Source: Rutpela maculata
Lineage: Eukaryota; Arthropoda; Insecta; Coleoptera; Cerambycidae
Length of the DNA: 64,000 nt
Reading direction: 5' to 3'
NCBI GenBank assembly: GCA_936432065.2
Contig: OW386291.2
Span: 106,147,823 to 106,211,822 of the forward strand
In this document: positions 40,501 to 52,500 of the stretch, one piece after another
Numbering within the stretch: the stretch's first letter is position 1
Layout: each line of letters opens with the position of its first letter
Notes under the pieces: generated by a model
Seen by the model: the letters and a program-made list of their open reading frames with translations, nothing else
The model's database searches: none
What the model was told of the DNA's origin: nothing
Position numbers and translations under genes: made by a program

Positions 40501-43500
40501 CTATAACAACGAAACAATATAATATTATAAAATATTACAAACTTTTCTAAAATTAATATTGATATTAGAAAAATGAAACGAACAAAGGTAAATTGAAAAA
40601 GAAACTAAGAAATAATGTAATCAGTTCAATGTTTTTTTTGTATGTTTAGATTTAGCATTTTGAGCATATATAATGTAATCTGGTATCTGGTTCTCTGATT
40701 TTCATATTTCTGGTATGTCTGAGATCAATGATTTCAGGTAATAAACAATTGTAATAAAATTTATTCAATTTCGGAACCATTTTTGTCTCAAAGAACCTGA
40801 ATATTCAACAAAACAGTAACAAGAAACAAAAGAAATAAATATTTTTAAAAACAAACTTATTTAAAATGTACTAAATAGGAAATTGCAAAATTTCTATTTT
40901 TTTATTTTTTTTACTTTAATAACATAAATTGAAGCTATTTAATACCTTTATAAGAAAACATTAACACGGTTCATGTACGGGGGAGGTAAAAAAATATTCA
41001 AAGAAATTAAATTTCCTTTCTTTACAATTTTTTAAAAACATTTTTTTTTCAATTACTCTGTATGCATGTTTAAAGGCTTTAAAAATGTCTACAATTTGAT
41101 GTGCCCAACATTGTCATCGCTTCAAATATAAAAAAGTTGCAAGTCTGGGGAGTTTTAAGTGGCGCACCCTATATATGTATTAATATGGTTTAATTTTTGA
41201 GGTCTACAAATGACTGAGAAATTAATATTTTATTGACTACTTCTTATGCGACCAATAGCGCGCATCTATTTATTAAGAAATTGAGAGACATTTATCATCC
41301 AGGCATACTACTTAGTACAGAAAATATTAATAAAATTATAGGTAAGTACGTAATAATTCACATAGGTGAACATATTGAAAGAACTGAATCTGAAAGAACA
41401 AAATTGTTGTAACCATCACAACAATTTTGTTCTTTCAGATTCAGTAGAAGATATTCACTGTCGTGCAGGAAAAGATAATAAAAACCTGCTTAAGATAATA
41501 GATAAGTCAGAAATAAAAACAGTGTATCCATATGTATTTGATCCGCTGAATCCAGATTCAAAGTAAGAATTGACAGATTGGCTCGTTTTTCAGCAATAAC
41601 CCCGAAGAACACACCTCCGAAAAAATGATTTGTTCGACGGACCAGACCAGTGTGTTCTTATGCATTTGGACCTGCTGAAACCGAATCCGATGTCAGAATT
41701 GTCAGATTGGCTCGTTTTGCACTCCCAACCCCAAAAAACACCCCCCAAAGCAAAAACAAAGTGGTCTGTGCGGCGGACTATACCAGTATATCCTTCATAA
41801 ATACACAAGGATACACTGATATGGTCCGCCGGGCAGACCATTTTGTGGGGGGGGGGTGCTTTTGGGGGTTGGGGGTGAACACGAGCCAATCTGACAATTC
41901 TAACTTCGGATTCGGTTTCAGCTGTCGAAATATATAAGAACATACTGGTATCGTCCGCAGGACAGACCACTTTTTTGTTTTGGGGGTGTTTTTTAGGGTT
42001 GGGTGTGAAATACGAGCAAATCTAAAAATTCTGATACTGGTCTGGTTCGCCGGACAGACCATTTTTTTGAGGGGTGTTTTTTGAGGTTGGGGTTGAAAAA
42101 CGAGCCAATCTGATAATTCTGACTTCGGATTCGGTTTCAGCGGGTCCAAATACATACGGATACATTGGTCTGGTCGGCCGGACAGACCGCTTTTTTTTTG
42201 TGGGGCTGTGTAATCCACTTGGAGCAGTAGAAAATAAGAATCCACTTACAAAGTTGTATCTCAGCAAATTTTTATCATACAGAAACAAAAAAATAATGAA
42301 TTTCTATTTCTATTTCCAAATGAACGACCCAGCTTTTGTTTTTATCAAAAAAATTAACGTTGGCCTATCATATTACATCTAACGAAATCATTATTTATTT
42401 TATTAATTCCTTCTTAGTACATTTTATTATATTTGAATAAAATATTGTTTTTAAAACAAAGCTAGCAAGGGAATTTCTAAATAAATACATTGCTGTCGGT
42501 CGTTACAAAATAGATATTATTTATTACCTACCTGTTGAATTAAGGATGTTTGACGGTTTTTTCCTTTTAGCGGACAACCGTAGTTTACATTTTTTGTCGC
42601 ATCGATAGATTGGGTGAAATGGTCGTATAAGAACAAGTAAATCGTAAATGCGAAAAATGGGTATAAGCCGCTCCTGCATTCGATCGCAATACCTACGTAC
42701 TAACAAATATGAGTAAGTGTTAAGTTCCTGAATACTTCAACGATGGCGCCACTTTACAATGATAGAATATCTCGTATCTTCTAGCAACAAGGCTATACAA
42801 TTATATATAGATTTACAAAATATAATTTTTTTTTTGCCAAAATATATTTTTTTTTAATTACACAAGGCATCGATTTAGATCGGTATTGTGGCAGAATTAA
42901 TTTATTTTGTCATTAAATATATGTTTTGAAGCGTACAAAAACAGCCATAATCCCTATTTTCCCTAACTTTCAGCGTATAAAATAACCAACAACTGCATAA
43001 TAATAAAAAAATATCACAAGAGAGATGTGAAGGGATCTTTTCTCTTTCGAATACATTTTTGTTTGAAATTTCTATCTCATTTATTTTCTTAGAAGTTTAC
43101 TATATACTGATACATGTCCATACATCGTGTGAACAGGGCAAATGTCCTCTTAAGTGGTAGAGCACAGTTAATTGTGAACTTCGCCTTTTTTCGGTAATTT
43201 ATTTGTTCTCAATGTATGCTTGTTTGTTAATTACTTACTGTACATTGTTACCGAAAATAAAGACATTATTATTATTATTATAAATAAAAATCAATTATTA
43301 ATATTTGGCATGCCAATTTCATTTCTTAAATATTCAAAATTGACTCTTGATAGTGCTTTTGTTAATATATCTGCTAACTGATTCTTTGTAGAAATGTAAT
43401 TGACATTTATAAATCCTTCTTGGAATTTTTCTCTAGCAAAATGATATTTTATATCAATATGCTTGGTGCGTTTGTGAAATTCAGGATTATGACACAACTT

Positions 43501-46500
43501 AATTGCACTTTGGTTATCAACAAACATTGTTGTCGGTTTCACTTGAACATCACAAATATCATAAAGTAAACGTTGCAACCATAATACTTCTTTCACACCT
43601 AATGATAAAGAAATGTACTCTGCTTCTGTTGTTGACAGCGATACAGTTGGTTGGCGTTGACTGCACCAAGTTACAATTGATCCATTAATCTTGAATAGGT
43701 AACCACTAGTTGAACGACGTGTCTGAACATCATTTGCAAAATCAGCATCCGAATATCCAAGTAATAACGGCAAATTATTATCGGAGGCTGAGTAACGAAT
43801 TCCGTAATCAAGAGTATTTTTCAAATATTTTATAATACGTTTTACACCATTCCAATGTAAAAGAGAATGTTCAGCAAGATAACGACTGGCAACACTTACT
43901 GCAAACATTATATCTGGCCTGCTCACAATCGCAGCAAACATTAAACAACCAACAGCCTCTCTATACGGCACATTTCCAGTGACAATTTCGCTGTCATTAT
44001 TTAAAGTTAAATTTGTATGAGGATCAGCTGGTACACTACTTGGTTTCGCATTATCTAAATTAAAACGTCCAATCACTTGCTTAATGTAATTCGAATGATG
44101 AATAAAAATTGATCCATTATCCTCTCGAACTATTTCTAGTCCGACAAAATATACAGGCTCACATATAGTTATTTCAAAAACAGCTTTAAGATCACATAAA
44201 ATCTTCTCCAGAATTTCTTCCGAGTCTGACAAAATCAATCCATCATCCACATAGATAACAAGCAATGTAAATGTTCCTTTATATTGACATTTGTAAATAC
44301 AACTGTCACTTTTATTTTGAATAAAACCAAAACTTTTGATAAATCTATCAAATGTCAAATTCCAGTTTCTTGCTGATTGCTTGAGACCATATAAAGATTT
44401 TGTTAATTTACATACCATATTTGAAGCTATATTAGCACCTTTTGGAGGTGTCATATAAATATCCTCTTGAATATCGCCATATAAAAATGCAGTTTTAACA
44501 TCAAACTGCTTCATTTTCAGTTTATATTTAACAGCAATAGGCGTCTGAAAATAAGGAGTACGCCACCTGGTGGTCTATAGTCAAACTAATTATAGGCTTT
44601 TCTGTCATTGTCTCTTTGTGTACCAAAGTAATCTATGTTTGTGTACGATGATATCAACAATAAGTAAATGATAAACTGAGATGCTAAGTTATTAAAAATA
44701 TGATAGCGTTTAAAGGGGCTACAATTTGCTGGAGCCAACCTAGTCGGTATCCTTTTTAGATTGCAGGGACAACTCGTGAAAGTTGAGTTGGCACGACAAT
44801 GTTCAAAACATACCCTCTTTGATGTAGACACCTTTAACCAGGCATTGAGAGGGAAAAAGCTGGTGCAAATAACCTTGGCCCGGGTAGCAATAATAATGTC
44901 CTAGACAATCACACATTGTAAGTGAAATTTTTGAAATAAGTAAATATATGTAATTCCAATATATCTAAAAGTAATATATACTATTGCACCATGCACTATT
45001 ATGTTTTAACCCCTGAATATTTCTATTTCATATTTTACAAAATACTGTTTCATTTATTTTACTTAAAGAATTAATAAATGTCTTTTCAGTTATATTCAAT
45101 GTACCACTAATTTCATGGGTTTTTGAATCTGAGACACTTATTTGTGAACATAGAGCATACACATTTATTTATTAAGTTTTGTGTTGAATATGGGTTGTAC
45201 CACACAAAATAATATATCCTGCATTTAAATCATATTCCCCTTCATACACACACTTAGAATTTTTACATTTTTAGTGCTTTACAAATGTTCCATACATTGC
45301 AATATGCTTAACCTAAATGTCACTCATGTTTCCTGAAAAAAAAAGTGATTTAAACTACAACTGTACATAAATTTAGAAATATTTAAGTTTATTAATATTT
45401 AACTAGCCAGGCACCGTTTATGTCGAAGAAACTGTACTTTTCAAGGGAAAAACTAGATAACCTAAAAAATATATGAATTTTGCTGAATAATGCCATTAAC
45501 ATCTTGCAAATCACTTACAACAAAATCTTACAAACCTTTAGATCATATATTATTAATGTTATTATTTTTAACGCCAAAAATAACAATAAACAGAAAAATA
45601 TCAATATAAGTATTCTCCACACAAATAAATAAAAAGCCTATAATTAGTTCACGAGTTCTTCACTTCGGCGCTGGCATCTTAAATTCAGACGCCTATTGCT
45701 AAGACGACTCTAACGGAATCATATCTGGTTGTCGGAGCATAAGTTTCGTTATAATCAACACCTAGTTTTTGATTAAAACCACGGGCACACAACCTGGCTT
45801 TATAACGTGTAATTTCACCTTTTTGATCGCGTTTGATTTTGAAAACCCATTTAGAGTCTATTATATTTTTATTTTGTGGAAGTTCTGTTGTTATCCATAC
45901 ATTATTCTTCTCTAAAGCCTGTAATTCTTCATGAATTGCTTCCTCCCACTGCTTGTGATCACAACTGCTAATAGCTTCATCATAACTTTTAGGAACACCC
46001 AGTTCAATTAAATTTATTTCGAATCGTTTTGGCATCATCAAATTCTCACGAGGACGCAGTTGATATATATTATCTTCAGGATCCGCATTTCTTTCAGGAA
46101 TTTCTTCATCATTATGGATTTCTGCATTATTAGAACCATTGTTTACTTCTTGAGCCTCGTCATTTCTTGATTCTATTTCAGCTAAAACATTTTTGTTTGA
46201 TATTGCCATATTATAATTATTTTCTTTCTGAAACTTTTCCATATTTATTTCTTGAAAAACTACATTTCTTGAGTTGTATTGAAAAGTCTGTAATTATTTG
46301 AATTACTTTCTTGTACTTCCAAATATTCTAATATGACTTAACGTTGGCTTCTTGTTTGTCCAGATTTCATATGGAGTAATGTTATCAACCTGAGAGTTTG
46401 AAGTTCTATTTAACAAATATACAGCTGTATTTACTGCTTCAGCCCAAAGGTATTTCGGTAGGTCTTTCGCATATAACATTGATCTAGCACTTTCTAGCAG

Positions 46501-49500
46501 AGTTCTATTTTCACGTTCACATCTTCCATTTTGTTGCGGTGTATACGGAGCTGTAGTTTCAAATTCAATGCCCAATTTTGATAATAAATTTTTAAATTCT
46601 GTATTGCAATATTCGGTGCCATTATCTGTATGAAAAGTTTTTATTTGTTTCCCAAACTTATTTTTCACCAATTTAATGAATTCATTAAAACTTTCCAATG
46701 CATCACTTTTATGTTTAAGAAAGTATACAACACGATAGCTTGACCATTCGTCTTTGAATAGGATAAAGTATCTGGCGCCACCAACGGAGGGTTCATCCAT
46801 TGGACCACATAGATCACTAACTATCTTCTCACCTGGCTTTAGTTCATGACGATTACTCTTTTTAAACGGCAATTTATGCTGCTTGTCCAATACACAAGCT
46901 TCGCAAAAGAACTTATCCATGTTACTTAAACATATGTCAGGCACCAGTTCCTTAGAAACTAATTCACAAATTGTTTTGACATTTATATGCCCCAATCTTT
47001 CGTGCCAATGTTTTAAACTATTATCAACTGTCACATTTGTCTCAACAATTACAGTCTGAAATACTAGCCGATATAAATTATTATTCTCTCGTACTGCTCA
47101 GGCAACTAATTCACCTTTATCATATATTTTTGCATTGTCTCCTTGCTTTACAACTTTCATGCCCTTTTTGGTTATGACTCCTTCAGAAAATAAGTTTCTT
47201 TTCAACTTTGGAACAAATAACACATTTGTAATAGTACCATCATACCAGTAGCCTTTAATTAGTTTCTTTATGTTTACAGTCCCTTTACCTTCAACATCTA
47301 ATACTTGGTTATTTCCCAAAACTACTGTACTACCATCGTTTATTTTCTCAAATGCAGAAAAATATTCACGCTTATAGGTCATATGTGTGGATGCGCCACT
47401 ATCCATTGTCCAAAAATTTTCACTAGAAATAGTTTTAATTTGATCATACTCAGATTGTTCAGCACTAAAAACAGATACATCGTTTTTAGCATTCAGCTCA
47501 TTTTGCTTTATATGTTTACGACAATCACGAGCATAATGTCCACGACTACGGCACTTATAACAAACGACTTTAGCCTTGAAACTTTCAAAAGGTTTCTTGT
47601 TCTGATTTGCATTCCCATTTGATGTAGACACCGCAAGGGCCGATTCGGTTTCTTCTATCGAGGTTAAATTAGCTTCTTCATCAATTAAACGAGCTGTAAG
47701 ATTTTCAATTGTTTGTCGAGCCTCATCTAACGAAAGCCATGCCTGCCTGAATCCACGATACTTAAATGGCAATCCACTGAGAATCTTCGTCATGACAGCT
47801 GCGACACTAATAGTTTCTCCAGCATTTCTAATGTCTCGAGCCAAGTTTTCTACTTTAGAAACATGTTGTGCAATATTGTCATTCATTTCCATTTTATATT
47901 GGTGAAATTTTTCATGTACGAGCATCTTATTAGTCTCTGACTTTTGCTCATATATAGAATTTAGTTTATTCAATATTTGATTAGATGAAGTACAATTTTC
48001 CACCAACGTTATTTGAGATATCTCCATTGAAGATGTTAATAGAAACATCGCATAACCATCAGACTGAATCCAAGTACTCAATTCAGTCAATTTATCCTCG
48101 GGTGGCTTTGTTGTTGCACCACTTGCAATATTATAAACTCCTTTTGCTATCAAAGCACACCTCATCTGAAACTTCCACTGGCTATAATTCTTTCCATCGA
48201 ATTTATTAATATTGACTCCAATGGCTAATTTGTCAGCCATTCTTAATCTTGTTCACACAGAACTATATTTATTTTCTTCACACAGAAGTATTGTTTCCAC
48301 ACAGGAGATTTTCACGTGTTGAACAAAAAACACGCTGATTGTAATAACACTATTAACAAATACTTTCTTTTACTATCGTGGCCTGGGCCTATAACCTGTT
48401 AAAATTATAATAGAGTGAAGACATTGGATGAAAAAGTAACTGATTTATTGTAATATAAATATTATAATCATTAGTAAATCATCTTATATTGACAAGTGAC
48501 ATACAGTAACTATTTATGTATATTTTTTTTTAACAAGCCATCTATTTTCTATTTACTAAATATTAAATTTAACATCCTTAACAGTTATACGCAAAATGCG
48601 TTTCACTAATTAACTTGGCAAATTAGGAGATTGTTAAAACGCCTTATAGCCTGGGATCCAGAGACCATTTACTTTCAATCCTATGCATCTGTTGGACATA
48701 CTTTTAAAATTAGGTCTGTCTTGTGTAAACTTTTCTGCCGAATCCATTTCCGGAGGGCGATTTGCGATACAAGCTTGCGTTCATCCCTTATATTAATTTT
48801 TCACCCCTTTTCGGCGGTACACGATATTTAACATTTTTTAGATATATCTCGTGTTATCTCAGAAACTATAAAATCTACAAGGATCAAATTTTAGGCGGAG
48901 ATTAAATAATGTAAGACGATTACGTTAGCTGTACTAAAATGATATTTTGATTATTGATCTTCTAAGAAAAAAATAAAAATTGCGGGGATGCTGAAATATT
49001 GTAGGGAAAATTGTAGCATCGAGGTATTTTTTCTATGTTAGAAATATTATACCAGTTATGTGAGCAGTATAGTAGTAGAAACATCAAATGAAGAGGTTAG
49101 AAGCAAAAGGATCTAAATACAAAAAAATAAATGTGGAGAAAGCTGGCTTTAAAGTTTTTACATTTTCTAAAAATCTGGAAGCATGCTTGATTAAATATTT
49201 CTTCAACAATTGATAGCAAAAACGGACGAATTTGAGGTTTAGTAGTGAAATTTTAAAAGTCTATAGTTTTTTTTTTTAAATTCACTTGTATCGCTTTGCC
49301 TTCAAATTGAAAAATAGAAAAAACTACTTGTTCCATTTAATGCATTTTTCAATAACATCGTAATTTCATAAATGGCGTTAATCTATAGAAAACCACTTCT
49401 ATTGCTTTCCTGCCAGTTTGGACTTTTGGTTTTCCTCATATGTAATTAACTCATTATTGGCAAAACATGCACTTGTACCCTTTTGCTTCTTACCCCTTCA

Positions 49501-52500
49501 AATTTAATTTTAGTGAAAAAATTTTTACAATTGGATCAGTCTGGCGGAAGATATAAATTATTTAGTATCGGGAGCGATACCCTGCGCTTTGATCGCGCAT
49601 GCATAAACTGTTGTAAACTGTGGTAGAACGCGCCCTTCGCATCATTCGACATCGCAAGGCATTATTTGAATACGATTGAAATAGCAAATAGAAACGTGTG
49701 TATACAAAAGTGCTCGTTTGCAATGTAAGGAAAGAATTGTGACATTGGAATAAGTCTGTGTGTGTACAAAGATAAAATTAATTTTGAATCAAGAATATTT
49801 CATCTCATATATAAGCGCCAATTAACAAACTGTTTATATAAACATATATTTTAGTGGCAAGTTCTAAAAAATTGTTATAAATAAAATGATTTATTAAAAC
49901 CCATTACTTTCTTGCCAAATTATTAAAAAAGAAACGATATACAATTTCATAATGAATACCTAATAAATAAAGAATTGTAAAAAATTTGGTTTGCTGAATA
50001 CCTAAACAATATTTTTTTTTGATGATTAACAAAAATGTAAAGTAAATTAATCGATAATTTTAAATACAATTATTTATTCGGTATGGGGAATATATTTATT
50101 TGCGTATATACCAAACAGTTATAATTTAATTCAACCCATTATTTAATGTCGTACAGAAAGAAGCTATCAATGTAAATAGATTAAAAATATTTTATTCAAT
50201 AAATACTCTAGTCAGATTTACAATTTCCCATGCATATGCAACTTATTATGCAATCAACTTCTAGTTTTTTTTACAACATCTAATACTGCAGCTATTATTG
50301 TTACACTTGCAGGTTGTCACATCTATTTGTTCCGGTTTCGGGTGTTTTGTGATCATGATGGGAATGAAAATGTTGTGCTCTTCTTTCCAACCATATTCAT
50401 GAATATTCAGTAATTCAGGGGACGTATTACTAGCATTTTTCCATAAAAATATTGTATAGGCACTTCGTTTTGCATGCTGAATGAAGGCATCCTCAGTAGG
50501 TGGCAACGATCTCAAATGCATTTTGCAGTTTTTAAATAAATGTGCTCGTAAATGATTTAAACTATCTTCAAAATTGGGACGACCATACAAGCATTTGAAA
50601 AAGTAGGAAGCTGCTGCCGTAAATTGAAAAACATCCGCTTTCTGAGGGTATTGAGCTAAAGGAACCATTTCATTGGCGTTAATGTTTCGCAAGTACTGTT
50701 TTTTTGCCTTCTTGAACGGATCACTTGTACTAATTATCAATACATGTAGTCCAGTAGAATTAGAAAATATGCATATTGTAATTCGTTTCAGGATGCCACG
50801 TGGATTAAACGATGGTTTCATTGATTACGAACATGACCCTGAATTTGGTACACTTTTTGACAGCCGGAACATTGTTTATTTAACGATTTATTGTTGAAAA
50901 ATTCCAAAAACTCGACTTTTTTAAAGATAACTCAAAGACCTTTAACGATAGGTTTTTCAATTTGTAGATACTATTAGAACTTTGGAAAACGGTTAATTTG
51001 AGAGGTGTTTCGTTTAAAACGATTGAAAATTTGTTTAAATAATAGCAAAAAACCGCGAAAATTTTCGCAATTTGCAAATATTTTTCATTCTTTAACAAAA
51101 GCACTTTAATGCTTGAAACTTTGATAAAATATATCTTTTATTACCCCCAAGTTAAAATTTTATCAAAAAATTTTGAGTTATCTTTAAAAAAGTCGATTTT
51201 TTGGAATTTTTCAACAATAAATCGTTAAATAAACAATGTTCCGGCTGTCAAAAAGTGTACCAAATTCAGGGTCATGTTCGTAATCAATAAAACCATCGTT
51301 TAATCCACGTGGCATCCTGAAACGAATTACAATAGATTTCAGACTTTTTTTTACTAATTCTACTGGTCTAATGCTGTAAAGTCATTGTCGTATGTTGCAA
51401 GTCAGCTTTTAGCAGCTTATGTACCCAGCGGTTGTGATAGTACAAGTTATCCGTTCAAGAAGGGCAAAAAAACAGTACTTAAGACTCTCTTGCGAAACAT
51501 TAACGCCAATGAAATGGTTCCTTCAGCGCAATACCCTCAGAAAGCGGATGTTTTTCAATTTACGGCAGCAGCTTCTTACTTTTTCAAATGCTTGTATGGT
51601 CGTCCCAATTTTGAAGATAGTTTAGATCATTTACGAGCACATTTATTTAAGAACTGCAAAATGAATTTGAGGACGTTGCCACCTACTGAGGATGCCTTCA
51701 TTCAGCACGCAAAACGAAGTGCCTATACAATATTTTTATGGAAAAATGCTAGTAATCCGTCCCCTGAATTACTGAATATTCATGAATATGGTTGGAAAAA
51801 AGAGCACAACATTTTCATTCCCATCATGATCACAAAACACCCGAAACCGGAACAAATAGATGTGACAACCTGCAAGTGTAAAAATAATAGCTGCAGTATT
51901 AAGAGTTGTTGTAAAAAAACTAGGAGTTGATTGCATAATAAGTTGCATATGCATGGTAAATTGTAAATCAAACTAGAGTATATATTGAATAAAATATTTT
52001 TAATCTATTTACATTGATAGCTTCTTTCTGTACGACATTAAATAATGAGTTGAATTAAATTTTAACTGTTTGGTATATACGCAAATAAATATATTCCCCA
52101 TACCGAATAAATAATTGTATTTAAAATTATTGATTAATTTACTTTACATTTTTGTTAATCATCAAAAACAAATATTGTTTAGGTATTCAGCAAACCAAAT
52201 TTTTTACAATTCTTTATTTATTAGGTATTCATTATGAAATTGTATACCGTTTCTTTTTTAATAATTTTGTCAAGAAAGTAATGGGTTTTAATAAATCATT
52301 TTATTTATAACAATTTTTTAGAACTTGCCACTAAAATATATGTTTATATGAAGAGTTTGTTAATCGGTGCTTATATATGAGACGAAATATTCTTGATTCA
52401 AAACTAATTTTATCTTTGTACACAGACAAACTTATCCCAATGTGAGAATTCTTTCCTTACATTAAATTTGCAAACGAGCATTTTTGTATACACACGTTTC

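Larger units (their letters stand above)
40030..42455. mobile_element. Long-TIR element carrying gene-like exons and an exon-derived array
   Basis: About 130 bp at 40030-40165 (GCTTTTATTCAAATGTACTA, AAAGCTGGGTCGTTCATTT) recurs in inverse at 42320-42455 (AACGACCCAGCTTTTG, TAGTACATTTTATTATATTT). Between them are two exon-like segments (41259-41341 and 41439-41566), a perfect 27-bp hairpin at the second acceptor, and a repeat array at 41530-42240. The remaining 40170-41200 is AT-rich with no signal. Confidence 0.65.
37639..48583 (-). mobile_element. Complete copia-type LTR retrotransposon, heavily invaded
   Basis: Two 187-bp LTRs (48397-48583 at the element's 5' end and 37639-37825 at its 3' end) differ at very few positions and are bounded by GTTAT on both sides, a 5-bp target duplication. 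Inside lie a half-tRNA-type primer site, Gag-protease, integrase and RT/RNase H pieces in copia order on the minus strand, and a purine tract before the 3' LTR. About half of the 10.9 kb is later insertions: a LINE, an H1 repeat and a palindromic array element between RT and the 3' LTR, and a 1.16-kb DNA element within RT. Confidence 0.92.

Noticed and set aside
41590..42288. Overlapping open frames up to 155 codons on the minus strand
   Set aside because: They come from the tandem array, overlap in several frames and lack any family resemblance.
42524..42706. Possible first exon of a gene (ATG followed by GTAAGT near 42710)
   Set aside because: Only a few bases would be coding and no following exon was found.
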